A stretch of DNA of 64,000 nt from Viscum album (lineage: Eukaryota > Streptophyta > Magnoliopsida > Santalales > Viscaceae). The DNA lies in assembly GCA_963277665.1 (NCBI GenBank), contig OY728147.1:1258719424-1258783423 (forward strand). The letters run 5' to 3'. The position numbers and the translations under genes were made by a program. Below are positions 1 through 13,548 of the stretch, piece by piece. Every line of letters starts with the position of its first letter. Within the stretch, counting starts at the first letter, position 1. The notes beneath the pieces were generated by a model. It saw nothing but the letters and a program-made list of their open reading frames with translations. It made no database searches and was not told the DNA's origin.

Positions 1-356
1 AGATTGACATTAATCTTTATTTGGGGGATTCTGTTATTTGAATTTTAAAAAATATACATAAACTATTATAATCCCTAATATATTTTTAGTCTAATAAGAT
101 CAACTTATTTTTTTAATAAAATTATTAGTGAATGAAATTACAATGATTAATAAGTAATTACGCTTAAAAATAGACTAAACATTATATTTATGGGCCCAAA
201 TGACCTATAAACATGTGAAACACCCATTTCATGTCCATAATTAGGACACAAACATTCCATTATTGAGTTGTTTATGTTTTATAACTTATTTTAGGTAAGA
301 AAATGTGTACACCTATCTTTTTTTAAAAAAATTCCAAGTGGGAATTTTTTCTTTCC

Positions 357-364
357 CTATAAAA
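357..364 (+). promoter_or_regulatory. LTR TATA box
   Basis: CTATAAAA followed by a pyrimidine-rich stretch (caccacctctccccattc). The same arrangement is kept in the other LTR copy at 6665, although the LTRs are strongly diverged. Probable promoter of the outer retroelement. Confidence 0.55.
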
Positions 365-907
365 TGTCACCACCTCTCCCCATTCTTCACATATCTAAAA
401 CAACATAGGATTGTACAAGATATTATGAAATAGCTTCCAAAAATCCCTACCATAGACCTTGAATCTGGCCTTTTGGATGAAATACTACAAGGTGTCCTTT
501 TGTTACAAACCAAAAGAAGTTACCCAATTAAGAGGTAACTTCTTCTCTCATGTTTTTTAGTTTCATTACACTTATTCAACCCTTATACTCTTTGTATTAT
601 ATTATTACATAATTACAGAATTATTATACATATTCTGGGATGTTTTTATGTTTATATTTCTACCAAAACTTACACACACCTCCTTCTAATGGGTAACAAA
701 CATTATTTTTATGTTTATAGAGAACTATTGCCTCACGAAACGATGATTGTTAAATTTCATATTTTAAAAATTCATGGTTGTTATTATTATAGACATGTGG
801 TTTATATATATTAAATATTATATTTATTATTTCTCTAAACTTATTTAGTTATTTTATAACACATACCCTTATACTTTCTATTTTTCATTGATATGATAAC
901 ATCGTTT

Positions 908-1158
908 GAGGAAGTGTGGACTCCCACCCCTAAAAACAATGTGATTCGTTCAAATTGTCCATGGAATGTATAAATGATTATTATATTTGAAAATATGAGA
1001 CATAAACAAAATATATATAATATTCATGCCATTATTACCTTTTTGTAAATATATTAATATATACATATCTTTTTCTTTATTATCTTTTCACACAGTAAAA
1101 AGGGATCATGTCGGTCGTGGACGTGTGGACTACCGCCTCCTCGACACAATGTGATTCC
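908..1158 (+). repeat. Paired GTGTGGACT boxes in outer LTR
   Basis: Two related blocks of about 38 bp (908-947 and 1121-1158) share GTGTGGACT, a C-rich middle and a closing AATGTGATTC. They are about 209 bp apart. The 3' LTR has the same pair. They are among the best conserved parts of otherwise decayed LTRs. Function unknown; a regulatory role is inference. Confidence 0.5.
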
Positions 1159-3318
1159 TTTTACCGCATGATAATTTTATATATTAGTATATATGACTAA
1201 ATAATATGGTATTAATCATATTATATTCATTATGGAATGATATAATTCTACTTACCTACTATTCATAATGAATATTTAAAAATGAGAACATTACTCATCA
1301 TACGTACAACCTACCATCTCTATGATTGTAGCATTGGTTTATTTTTCATAACCATATTTAATGATTAATTTTAGAAGTATAATTGATGTAAAAATATGAT
1401 AAGTATTTCATTAATATTATTCTGTATAAATTATATATTGACCCCTTTTACCATAGTTGACCTACCAAAGTTGTTTTCGAAATATAAACTGAGTTTGGTC
1501 AAAACACAAGATGTAAACATAATTGTTTATGTAGTTTTATACAACATAGTAATAATTGAAATAAATATAATTATATAAATTAAAATTTTCTCATGAAATT
1601 ATAAAATTAACAATATTTTATTATAAACGAATTTAAAGGACATTCACTCTAAAGTAAACACAATGTAAGGGATTCTCATCTCACTTTTTACATCTGTGAA
1701 ATAAATGTCATGTTCACCACATACATATTTTTTGTGGTGTATATACAGACCATTTTATTATATTCTATCATTAACCCTTTTATCTTCCTAGAATAGTATA
1801 CTTTAATTTAATTTCATTCCTTAATAAGATTTATAATTTAAAATGTTTCAAAGTGGAATGAGACACCTTGGGATGTTTAAATATTATTTTCCTCAAGACT
1901 AATACTAATGATCTTTAGATGGAATTTCCCTTTGAGGAAATTATATAATCATATTTCAATAAACCCTTTTCATTATTATCTATTTACTCATTACCATTTT
2001 AAGTATAAGTTACATTTTTCCACTCTTTGGTACTCAAAGTGTTTTGAAAATGTTTTCTTCAAAACCCGACTTCAAAAGGTTCTTCAAAACAAAATAATAT
2101 TTTTTCAAGAATGTTTTTAAAAGATTTTTTATATGATTTTCATTAATAAATAGGAATAATATTTTTTACTCCACATGGGTTTATTTATACTGATTCCATC
2201 CTTGTTCTTCCTCTATATTGTTTATTATTGATTTTACCAAGGATAGTATTGACTTTCACTTCCTTGGTTTATTTTTTCCCTTGAAATAATCAATCTCCAA
2301 TTATCATTGAACATTGTATTTCCCCCTAATTATCTATTTCATTTTTCTTGAATTTTAATATTTCTTAGACCATATTCCATTTTACATATAGTGTATAATT
2401 TAAAAATTATTTTATTATTTGGGTAAATATTGATAAATCCATATCTCTTACTCCATACTGATATTTGATAAAGTATATTTTTAAATCGATTATTCGATAT
2501 ATGAGGAATGTTTTCGAATAGTATGACATGGGTGGGGCTCTGTTATAGATATCCCCTCTATGCATCAGTAGTCTCAGGGGACGACTCATTTGGCTAGCCA
2601 ACATAGATGGGTTTTTACCATGAATTTTGTAAACTGTCTAATGAATGGTCTTGACAGTAAAGGTATTGTGTGCCTAGGAAACATAGCATCCAATAATAAA
2701 GAATTTCACTCATTTATAATCAATGATTATTCATCCATGATATTTTCATTGACATATCTATGCATGTATATAATTTTTAGGCTTTAAGTTTTATTCATCT
2801 ATGAGATTTTTCATCGATATATCTATTAGCTTGCCATATTTATTTTTCCTTATCTAGTTATTTTAATGGAATGTGTTTCTAGTTATTAACTTGACATATT
2901 TTTTACACACTTCTATTCAGTTTATTGATTATATGGCATGTTTGTTCAATTATTTACACTTCCATATTGACTATTCTCATTGATTCATTATTTATTATAC
3001 TATATTTTTTCCTTTCTAATCATTTGAGCTCACCCTTATTTTGTTTTATTCCCCAAAAATACTTGAAGTGTACTATAAATGAAATAAAGTGATTTACTAG
3101 ATGTATTAGAGTTATCCTCAAAGTTATTTATTCTAGATAGAATAAAAAAATTATGTTTTAATTAGTGTGTATTCGTTTTTAATAAATGTATCTTTTATAT
3201 ATCTTGTTTACTAACACTAAAAACTGATCGGTCCTATGGGGATTTATTTCTTTTAATCATTCCAATGTAATTGATATAATAAATCAACACTAGGCTATCT
3301 GGGGTCGATCTCTACAGT

Positions 3319-3330
3319 TGGTATCAAAGT
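3319..3330 (+). other. Primer binding site (tRNA-Met type)
   Basis: TGGTATCAAAGT matches 10 of the 12 bases of the usual TGGTATCAGAGC site for initiator tRNA-Met. It lies two bases after the LTR end. Confidence 0.65.
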
Positions 3331-3481
3331 AAGTTTATTAGGAATTTTCCAAACTATATTTAGCAAAACATAGATTAGAGAATATAAACCTAAGGTATAA
3401 TTTCCTGATAAGTATGAAAGAACACCCTAGAGTTTAGGTAACATATAAACTATGTGAATTTTTATAGTAATATATCCATGT

Positions 3482-4300
3482 ATGGATAATAAAAGTGGTA
3501 ATGGTTCTAGAATAGATGTACTTATGAGTAACAACACCAAAATGGTGTTCTAGGCCTGACTCAGGGTTTCATAGTACATGAAAATGAGCCTTAATACTCT
3601 ATTAGTTTGACACACCCATGGTATATGCTTAGGATAGTATGTTTTTTCATTAAAATCCACTATGGAAGATTTTAATAGATAATGATAATAAATAACCAAG
3701 GTCGAACCTAAGGTTTTTTAAATTTAAAAATAAGGTGTCATGATTTAAATATCTTATATATAATTATACAATTTTCTTGCTATTACTATTGTTGTTGACA
3801 CTATTATCTCTACTTTTAGTCAATGGATGGAACCATAATGATTCAAGTTAACATAAAAAATGATGGATAAAGAAGTTAAAATGAGTAACCAAATGATGTG
3901 TTGATAAGAGTTAAAGAAATCAACATTATGCCAAATCTGTTTTTGAAAAATATGATTAAAAATATATACCGTTAACAAATCCCAAATGCACTTAATAAGA
4001 GAAAGATGGTGGTTGATCAGAGGTCATGTGGTGGAGACCATTAATAAAATAAGGATTGATTTTCCAAGTCTGAGAAGTGTGGAAGGAGACACCCAGGAAA
4101 GTGTCTAAATGAACCATTTATTTGATTTATTTTTTATAAATAAAGACATAAAGAAATATATTTCCTAGGAAAATGGAAAAGTATGGTTGAAGGAAGTGAA
4201 TCCCATCCTAAAAAATCATTTATGGTTCATTATCATAAGTGTGGGGGACTAGAAAATTTCCCAATTAAACTCCCTTTTCTAGAAGATAAACTCTGTAAGA
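3482..4300 (+). pseudogene. gag remnant of outer gypsy-type element
   Basis: A very decayed gag lies just after the primer site. The clearest trace is a zinc-knuckle-like stretch at about 4064-4113 reading KCGRRHPGKCL, in the manner of Ty3/gypsy Gag. The first cysteine of the knuckle appears to be replaced (serine). A second weaker trace, HYHKCGGLENF, is at about 4215-4250. A possible start is the ATG at 3482. No continuous reading frame survives and no protease or polymerase trace follows, so most of the internal region has been deleted or lost. Confidence 0.5.
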
Positions 4301-5043
4301 AGGAAGGATCTATGTAAAAATATGTGTATGAAGTACTTATGTATTGAGGATTAGTTGAAAACATTAGTTAAGAGTCTATTTAATTATCTAATTTCAAATA
4401 TTTCCATCATTTTTATTTTGGAAATTATAGTAATTTGGTTTTAGAAAAAGACAACCAATATTAAAGGTGATAACAAATAAAATTTGGAAAGGTAGGAGGT
4501 CTTGAACCCATTACTAAAGGATGATAAGGGTTTCATGCCAACCATTGACCAATGCAATGTCCTTATTAATTTTTCATTTTTTAGGTTAGAAAATTGGATG
4601 AAAAAATGTTAATTGTGAACTAGTAGTATCACTTTTGAATATTATAGATAAATTTATAAACTATATTTTCATTTTAAGATAGTTTTGGAAAAACCATCAT
4701 ACATATCACTCTTTTATATTCCTTACAATCCTTTCAATGTTACTTTTATTTCTTTAGTAAAAAAATAATTATTGGTAATTAATTTCTAGGAGTGAAGAAA
4801 TGAATTTAAACTTGATCGAAGTACTATAAAAGGATAGGATTTTTTAAAATGAAATTGAAACCTATCAAGTTAGAATATTTCATTATATTCTTGTATAGTA
4901 AAACAATTTCCCAAAATTAATAGAATGACATTGAAAAAAAATATTCTTAATACTTTAATTTATGTTAAACCAACTATCTTATAAATCATTTAATATTTAT
5001 GTATTTAGGGCCCTCAAATTTCTATTTATCATTCACTTTTTTG
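4301..5043. other. Internal region with no recognisable gene
   Basis: AT-rich sequence between the gag trace and the polypurine-like site. I see no protein similarity. It probably holds unrecognisable remains of the outer element. Confidence 0.4.
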
Positions 5044-5064
5044 AATTGGGGGACTAATTCAGTA
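5044..5064 (+). other. Polypurine tract region before 3' LTR
   Basis: The motif gaattgggggactaattc resembles the end-of-pol and polypurine signature that also occurs at 62568-62598 in front of another LTR. It suggests that the 3' LTR of the outer element starts shortly after. Confidence 0.35.
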
Positions 5065-6664
5065 CATATAAATATTCACACTTTTCTTCTAAGTACGTAT
5101 CTTTACATTCCACTAATTTTTTTATAATTAGTGATCTAGTTACATTGTAGTTCATGTGAACTTTGCACTTCCAATTCTCTCTTTTCTATAGTATGATGTA
5201 CAAAACCATTTCATGTTATTGGATTTCAACATTGGAAACATAAAACAATAAATCACCAAGATTAAGTATAAATTGTAACGATGCAATTTAATTAAGGTTG
5301 GAAAAATGAAACACCTCGTAATTCTAAAGAACAACATTGTACTCAATAGTGTGTATGACCTGAAAAAACAAGTGTAAAAACGAAATATAATAACCCAATA
5401 CATTACTATATATTTACTATAATAAATAAATATAATTTATTCTATTTATTGTAATGCATGCATCACTAAGTTCTCTTGTGCTACATGCAAGATTGACCTT
5501 CTTTGATAGCTTGTGTTACATGCAAGAATGATTTTCACCAAAAAAACAATGTATTATTAAAATATTATTATTTAATATTATATGATTTAAATTAAATTTT
5601 AAATTAGTTTTTATGAATACTAATAAATAACTTATAAAATTTACACATTACACCAAAATAAAATTAATTAATTGGTTAACAATTAATAAGTAATAAAAAT
5701 AAGAAACAATTAGATATAAAAAAAATATTATTATATTTATGTTTCTTACCAAGTTTTACCTTAATAAACATAAATAATGAAAATTAGTGAATTATTTTAA
5801 TGAAACATTTATTTTATATATTCAATCCAATATTTTTCATATTTATCCATTAGGATTTATGTTCATATGATTGGAACAAAACCTATTTCAAACATAAAAA
5901 CTATATTTTTATAGAGGCAGTTTTTATGCATTTTAATAGTCAACCTTTTTTAAATATTAATTTTTACACTCCTATAAACTGAATTTTATAAAATAATCAA
6001 AATTAAATAATTCATAATGCATAAATTTTCAAGGGCTATGTTTTGGTATTTTAATGAGAAACATTATTTTTTATTAATAGTTAAAAATACTGCATTTTAG
6101 TTAAAAACTTCTTTTTCATTTTAATAATTAATAATGTTAAATAACATGATAAATTTGTTAGAAATTCAAATTAGATCAACAATAAATACATTAAAAATTT
6201 ATTTTTTTAAAATCAATTTCACATTGAAATTAAACATAAAAACTCTATAATATTTTGAACATTTTTCTACTAAAACCAGTTATACAATCTATATGCACGA
6301 TTATCATTAATATTTATATTTATTCTTCTGATATTTTAATTATAAAAAATGGAAATAAAATAATGTAATATGGATTATATTTTTATTATAATAATATCAA
6401 CTTAATTTTTGATCAAAATCATTAGATAAAGTGATTAAAATTAATTACACTGATTAAGGTGTAATTAGGCTTAAAATGGAATTATCCTAATATTTGAGGG
6501 CCCAAATGAACTATAAACATTTCCAAAACCCATTTAATATCCATATTTCGTCCATTAATCTTCCATTATTGAGTTTTTTTTGGATTGGTATGACTTTTTT
6601 TATCTAAGAACGTGTGTACACCTAGCTTTTGTTTTAAAATTCCTAGTGAGTCTTTTTTTGATCC

Positions 6665-6672
6665 CTATAAAA
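6665..6672 (+). promoter_or_regulatory. LTR TATA box (second copy)
   Basis: CTATAAAA followed by ggccaccacctctcc, in the same place as the box at 357 in the other LTR. Confidence 0.55.
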
Positions 6673-7215
6673 GGCCACCACCTCTCCCTATTCCTCACAC
6701 CTCTCTGACCACATATTTTCAGAAAATATATGACCACATAACTTACCAAAATGCCTCCCATAGACCTTGATCTCTCTCTTTGGGATGAAATCCATCCAAG
6801 GCTGACTTTTGGTACAAAACAAAAGAAGTTACCTGATTAAGATGAAACGTCTTCTCTGAATCTTTTTAGTTTCATTTCCATTATTCAACCTATATACTAT
6901 TATTATTCAATTATTAAACAACACCACATATATATTAAATATACTCATATGTTGTTATGTTATTATTTATACTGGAAATTACATGAACCTCCATATAATG
7001 GTTAACGAACATATTGTTTCGGTGTATGGAGAACAACTGCCTCACGTAATAATGATTTTTCATTTTTCCATTTCCAACTTTAGTGGTTATCCATTTTGAT
7101 GTACACACTATTTATATATATAATCTATAATATTTATTATTTATTTAATCTTATTTAACTATTTTATAACACATTCCTATATACTTTCCATTTTGCATTA
7201 ATATGATAACATCGT

Positions 7216-7447
7216 TTGAGGAAGTGTGGACTACCGCCCCCTCAAAGTGATGTGATTCCTTCCCATGATCCATGAAATCTATAAAGGATTATTATAATTT
7301 AAAATATGATACATACAAGACCTCTGTATTATATCCCTGACATAATTAAATTTATATATATATATATTATTATCCTTTCACACACTAAAAAGTAATAATG
7401 TTGGTTGTGGACGCGTGGACTACCGCCTCCTCGACATGGCGTGATTC
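7216..7447 (+). repeat. Paired GTGTGGACT boxes (3' LTR copy)
   Basis: Blocks at 7216-7258 and 7411-7447 with the core TGGACTACCGCC. They repeat the pair at 908-1158 with spacing of about 191 bp. Confidence 0.5.
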
Positions 7448-8147
7448 ATTTTACACTAAGAGAATTATTTATATAAGTATACATGAAGAAATAAAATGTT
7501 ATTAATGATATTATGATCATTCTATAAAGATATAATTCTACTTACATTCTTTCAATAAGGATCATTGAAAAATTTAAATGTTACTCATGTGTACATACAA
7601 CATACTGTCTCCATGATTGTATCATTGGTTCATTTTTCATAACCATGTTTAATGTATTACATTAAGAAGAATAATGGATGTATAAATATGATAATTTTTT
7701 TAGTTATGCTATTCTTCAGATGTTATATAATGACGCATTTTACAAAAGTTGACCTACCAATGTTTTTTTTGACCTATAAACCAAATTTTATCAAAACACC
7801 TGATGTAAACATAATTGTTTAAGTAGATGAATAAAAGTAGTAATAAGTGAAAAAAATGTAATGATAAACCTGAAAAATTTTATATAGAATGTATAAAATT
7901 AACATATTTTTATTATAAAGGATGTTAAAATATGTTCACCCAAAAGAAAACACAAGGTAAGGGACTCTTATCTCACTTTTTACATCCATGAGATAAATGT
8001 CAGGTTCACCACATACATAATTTTTGTGGTGTACTTAATACCTGTTTTTCTATATTATATCATTAATATTTTTATATTAATAGAATATTAAACATTCATT
8101 TTATATCATTCCTTAATAAGTTTTATAATTTAAAATGGTTTAAAGTG

Positions 8148-8160
8148 CACTACCACAAAA
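8148..8160 (+). repeat. CACTA left terminal inverted repeat
   Basis: CACTACCACAAAA, matching the reverse complement of 58104-58116 at 12 of 13 positions. Confidence 0.9.
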
Positions 8161-8660
8161 TATGGAAAGGGAAGTGTTTCCTTTTATTAGTACTAAGAAG
8201 AAATAATTGATAATGGGGTGGGCCTTTATCATCACTAGCTAAAAGTGATAAAAAATGTACCATTTATCAGCACTAAAAACTATGATGATAAATGCGTACC
8301 CTTTATCTGAACTTTTCTTAGTGCTGATAAAAGTTTTTAATAAAAAATATTATTAATTTATATACATAAATTATTAAAATTATACCCTTATCATCAATGT
8401 TTTAGCACTAATAAGGAATCCCTTTATCAGGGCTAAAAAAGTACTGATAAATGATGTATTAATCAGCACTATAATTTTAGCACTTATAAATAGGTCTTCT
8501 ATCATCATTTTTTTAGTGCCGGTAAAGGCCAATCTTTTTTAGCGCTAACAAAGCATTGATAAAGTTATGTTTCATGAGTGCTTTTTATTTTTTTCACAGA
8601 TAAAACATACCTTTATCATTATTTTTAACTAGAACTGATAATGGTTCTAGCGAGTTTTAT
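8161..8660 (+). repeat. Left subterminal repeats of CACTA element
   Basis: At least eight degenerate copies, in both orientations, of a motif like CTTTATCAGCACTAAAAA and its complement (TTTTTAGTGCTGATAAAG). In CACTA elements such subterminal motifs are the binding sites of the TNP1-type protein. Confidence 0.8.
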
Positions 8661-9130
8661 AAAAGAACCCTAACAGGATCCTCCTCCCTCGCACCCTTTA
8701 ATGCCTTCACAGAAGCTTACCTATGTGCCCTTGATCCCTCCTCCTCCATGATCCCTCCTCTGTTGCGACCCCTCCTCCTCCCCCACCGCTGGTGACTCCT
8801 CCTCCTCCTCCTCCTTAACTGCCAACTCATCCTCCTCCACTGTCAAGCCCTCCTCTGCAACCCATCCTCCTCCTCCCAGGCCACCAATGCCTCCTCCTCC
8901 CCCACAGTCGCTGCCTCCTCCTCCTCCTCCCCGATTGCCGACTCATCCACCTATTTCGCTACCCCTACCTCCTATACTTCATATTTGTATGGACCCCTTG
9001 TCTACCTGACCTTCTTCGACATTCCATCCTCATCTGACAATCATTTCAGCAGCCTCCTCTACAACTCACAGATTCCCCCTAGTGAGTCTCTATTGTGGTT
9101 TCCCTAGTTTCCATAGGGTCCTTAGGGTTT
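8661..9130 (+). other. CCT-rich leader of CACTA element
   Basis: A GC-richer stretch with many cctcctcctcc runs (about 8680-9075), directly inside the subterminal repeats. It may be an untranslated first exon or a simple-sequence expansion. No open frame persists. Confidence 0.45.
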
Positions 9131-12100
9131 GGATGAACCCTTACATCGGTTGATGTAGGAAATTATATTTCATTCAATTTATTTGATACTTCCTTTGATG
9201 CTAGATGTTCTAAATAAGATTTTTAATTAGATAAATTAAGTGTATGGTATCTTAATTTGACTGGTCAAGGACTTTCCATGATCACTTTTGGGTTTCCTTT
9301 GACATAATGATTGTATTTTAATTATTCAATGATACTTTTATTCAAAATTGTGTTTCATTTATTCTAAATGCATAATAATATGGAAATGATGGTTTTTTTT
9401 GAAGATAAATTATTTGTTAATGGTTTATTCAAAAAATTAAAATTTATATAGAGGGATGATTCTTGGTTTAGGGTTTTTCCATATTATTAAAGGGGTGTGT
9501 GTTTCATTTATGGAATTATTTAATGAATTCCAAGGATTGATTGTGATTTTTGTTTAGTGTTATTGGTGTATTGCCTTAGATATTTACTTTTTCCAAATGG
9601 TTTTAAATAGGTATTATAAAATGTATGAATACTATACATATAGTAAAGGCTTGTTTGGAACTTCGTAAAAAGTGTATTTATTGATTTACTTTACACCCTT
9701 TTATGAGCCCTAAGTTTGGGTCTGGTGTGATTATTATTTTCTTGGTCAAGTGTAAAAATATATAAGTTCATTCTTTGAAATTTAACTTGGGAGATCTTGG
9801 ATATAGAGAAGTTCACTAGAACCATTAAATTATCAGTTTAGGATACTCAATTTGGTTCACTGGATGTTTAGAATTTGTATCTATCAGTTCACCTATAGTA
9901 GAAAATTCAGTTTGATTAACGATTAAGGAATCCTTAAAATTTTATCTCAATAGATACAAGTAGTTATATGGTACCTTCACTAAATGTTCAGTGAGAGTGA
10001 CTTTACTGGAAGTTTAGAATGAGTAGTTGGATGAATGAGTTCTGTTGATGGAGTACAGTGGAGTCCATGTTTGGAAATATTGAGGTGGAACATTCTATGA
10101 AAGTACCCTTGGCATAGGTTATGGATCTATATAAATGCAGTGAGGTGAATGGTAGTGGAAACTACTGGTATCTAAATGAATATCCAGAAGAGGTGATGGA
10201 TGTGTATAAGTCCATGAGTTCTATGAACTCTAATGAAGATTCATGGGAGTATCTTCTATAAAATGAAAAAGGAATAGTTAATCAAAGTCATTAGAGTGAA
10301 GTAGATATGGAGTGCACCATTCACTGGTGTTGGTGATCATAAATGAATTTTATACTAGCAATCAAAAATTACTCATGCCAATGAAAGGATGCCTAAAATT
10401 CTAGGAGGGAAGTAGTGACTAGATGATTAGTTTAGGACCACTACTAATAGTGGTAGGAACTACATGTGTAAGTATAGATTCTTGTATAAAAAAATTTAGG
10501 AGATGATTTTACAAACACTGATGGGGCCGAAGTACCTAAATTAGGTGTCTATTGTAAATAGAGCACACTTAAGAACATCTAGATTCCAATAGAATGAAAT
10601 TAAAAAGGATATGTTCAAACACTAGAATAAGTATAGAGGATATGAAATGATCGAAAGAGGCATTGGTGATACATCTTCTCAAGAACAAAGATGGGTTTTT
10701 GATATTTGACTTTACCTTGTAACACATGATATCTTTTTTCAAAGCAAGAAAAATGTTATGTTGTTGTTCTACAATACATATTAGATTAAATCATGAATCA
10801 AATAATACCTATATAAAATTTTCTTTATAAAGATTCCTTAAATGTTTATATATTCTATGTATTCTTGTCTGCATTTAGGATCGTTGAAATAAGGATACCG
10901 AGAGGACTAAAACCAGGTTGTGGGAGTTTCACATGGAGGGGGCTTCAAGGATATGGGATGTGTGGTCAGTTTCAAGCTCTAAAAGTAGGATTATTGTCAT
11001 ATAAGGGATCATGTGACTCGAAGAATGAATCTGATGCATGTGTGTCCTGAGTGAACTATAGTGAGAGGGAATTAAGGATTTTGAAATTTTAGTTGTGTGA
11101 AGTATTTCTAAAAATCAGTTGTATATGGTGCAATATTTAGTTATCACAATAGAATTATAGGTTTCAATGGATTATCTCATGAAGTCCATTGAACATTAAA
11201 GTAACATTCATACTGACTTGGGTTTCTTTTAATGTTATTTATACCTTGTTTGTACTTCACAAATAAATGTTCATAAACTAGTTAGCTTATTATAAAATTG
11301 TTTATGAACTGGTTGAGTCGTTTATATAATTTTTATAAATTATTTAGTGTGTTTGTACAATTTTTGATAAATTTTTTGATTTGTTTTATATATGTGTCGT
11401 CATTTTATAGTTTAATGTATTTTTTTGGAAGTGATTATGTGTGTTTTTGGAAAAGAGAAGGGTCATTTTTGCAATTGTGAAACGTTGGGGTGTGTATGTT
11501 TTTGAAACTCAAAGGCATGTTTTGAACTTTCATATGCTTTGTGTGTTTTACTTTCCCAGACTCTAGTTTTAATCTATGATGCACATCCTTGTATGATTGA
11601 TGCACTTTTTCTTATTAAACCTCAAGATGTAATAACAAAAATGACCTAAATATAGTTACTTAAACCAGCCTCATTATAATGAAAAATATACATTGAATAT
11701 TTATACACACTTCCACATCATCATTTCAATCAACATCTCAACATCATTCATCCCTCCCCCCAAGCTTATCATTTAAACATTCCACATCACATGTAACTAT
11801 ATGATCAATGAGACCAAACCTATTAAGCTTCAATAAGGTTTTTAATATCTTTCCTATATATATTTTCATCGGTTATGAAGTCATCACATAAGTTCTAATC
11901 ACCTATTAGTTTCTCATGTCTACATCACACAATAAGTTCAACAAACATTACTACCGTACAAATGGGGAAATCCTTTGTAGTGACTACTCTAATGTCCAAT
12001 CAATAAAAGAATTATCATATATGATACTATCCGGACCAACCCCCATAAGAACTCCAGTGGAGTTGGGAATTTATTAGTGTCTTCCCCCATCCTATATTTA

Positions 12101-13548
12101 AATGGACATGGGTCAATTATGATTAGAAATGTAATAATACGGCCCAAGCTAGTATCATAACCATCAACTGACCTCAATTTCCACTAACCTAGGATGCTTC
12201 CATGATCCTTACAGGATAGAAAAAATCCATTGGGAAAAAGATGCAATAAATGTAGAATATTTTAGCCCTAAATTATAGTAAATTAAACAAAATACTATTT
12301 CTCATAAATATCAGACATGTCCTATTTATATGTTGAACATCTAGGAAAATAGTAGATATAGAAAAAATAAATAAACCAGGAGATGATATCATAGATGGAA
12401 TATAAAATCCCTCTATTGAACAATAAAATTACTTAACCAAACATATCCCATTTATAAATCTCATTGGATCTATTTTGGATAGGTATAACATATGATTTCA
12501 CATTTTATGTTTTCTTTTCAGTTGTAAATATCCTCTTTTGCATGCCTCTCCTTTGTCGCGAACGCACCTTCACTGCACACTAAACGACACCTTTGCAGTG
12601 TGTTTACTCTTATTATTAACTGGTTTCCTCTTGTTCACATGTTATTACTATTTGATATTTAAGGTTTTTTTTGAATTGTAGGGGCTAAATGTCGCACTGA
12701 AAATCAAGGTTGTTGGTGGTCCTTATTTGTGCACTAAAGAAATTGTAGGTTGGTTGGTTCCTGTTGAACATTTGAATATAGAAATTCGTAATTTAAATAT
12801 TCATGGTTAATTAATGAATTACAAAAGATGATAAAACTTCTATTATAACACATTAATTAATAAGCAGAATTGAATAAGGGATGCTTTGTAAAATCTTAAA
12901 TTTTGTTTGTTTGGTCTATATGGTGTTATGATTGTGAGCATGATTGTGTGTTTGTATGGTGTTGTGGTTGATGGAATGATTGGTATTCCATTTTTTCCAT
13001 GTTTTAGTTCATCCACGATTGAATATCACTCCAAACCTTACCCTTTCAATGGAACCAACACTTTTTTACTAGTGCAATTCCACTAAATCTTAGAAAACCA
13101 TGTCACTAGAGGGCTCTATGGGACACTTTATAGACACCCTAGTCAAATAACCATAAAAACATGCAATGAATCCTTCCACCCAAAAGAACTCTATGGAAAA
13201 TCAGTCCATCTATTAGTTTAGTACCATAGTTCTTGACTCGAGGCATTATGATTTTAGATAAACACTAAAAATTCAATTTACATAAATGCATATATATCAT
13301 AGGTGGGATACTGAAACATTCTTGTGTAAGGGATTATCATAGATAGTTCAATTGATCTAGTTGTTTGGATGATGTGTGTGATATAATTTGGTCATGAGTA
13401 ATGCATGGGGAGGGAAGGGTATTGTTTACCATAGATAGTTCTATTGATTATAGTTGGATGATGACCCTAGATGAACATATTTTGTGTATTTATTTTGTTA
13501 AATATTAATATTATTGAATCAAATAGGATGAATATGAATTAATAATGT
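9131..13548 (+). other. Upstream non-coding part of CACTA element
   Basis: AT-rich sequence between the CCT-rich leader and the transposase. A 61-codon open frame at 10865-11050 has no recognisable motif. A short imperfect duplication, with the shared phrase catagatagttc, lies at about 13325-13460. I recognise no protein; intron or promoter sequence is the simplest reading. Confidence 0.4.

Larger units (their letters stand above)
1..3316 (+). mobile_element. 5' LTR (right part) of an old Ty3/gypsy-type element
   Basis: This stretch is repeated, with many changes, at about 6300-8147 continued at 58117-59951. Shared landmarks are the TATA region near 357, the GTGTGGACT boxes at 908-1158, and the closing block from about 1861 to 3316, which matches 58130-59951. 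The copy ends in tctaca at 3316 and is followed after two bases by a tRNA-Met-like primer site, which marks it as a 5' LTR on the plus strand. The left end lies outside the window. The sequence is very AT-rich and contains no believable gene; short open frames at 1396, 1908, 2407 and 2590 are chance. Confidence 0.75.
5066..8147 (+). mobile_element. 3' LTR of outer element, first part
   Basis: From about 6300 to 8147 this aligns with positions 1 to about 1850, including the TATA region, the paired GTGTGGACT boxes and the tttaaagtg junction. The part from 5066 to 6300 would correspond to the missing left end of the 5' LTR; its membership is inferred from the polypurine-like site, and the exact start is not visible. 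The LTR is cut at 8147 by the CACTA insertion and resumes at 58117/58120. Confidence 0.6.

Noticed and set aside
8680..9075. CCT-rich stretch as a proline-rich protein gene
   Set aside because: Stops occur in every frame within short distance; it is simple sequence.
10865..11050. 61-codon frame with a Gly-rich stretch in the CACTA upstream region
   Set aside because: Too short, no recognisable motif and no neighbouring exon that continues it.
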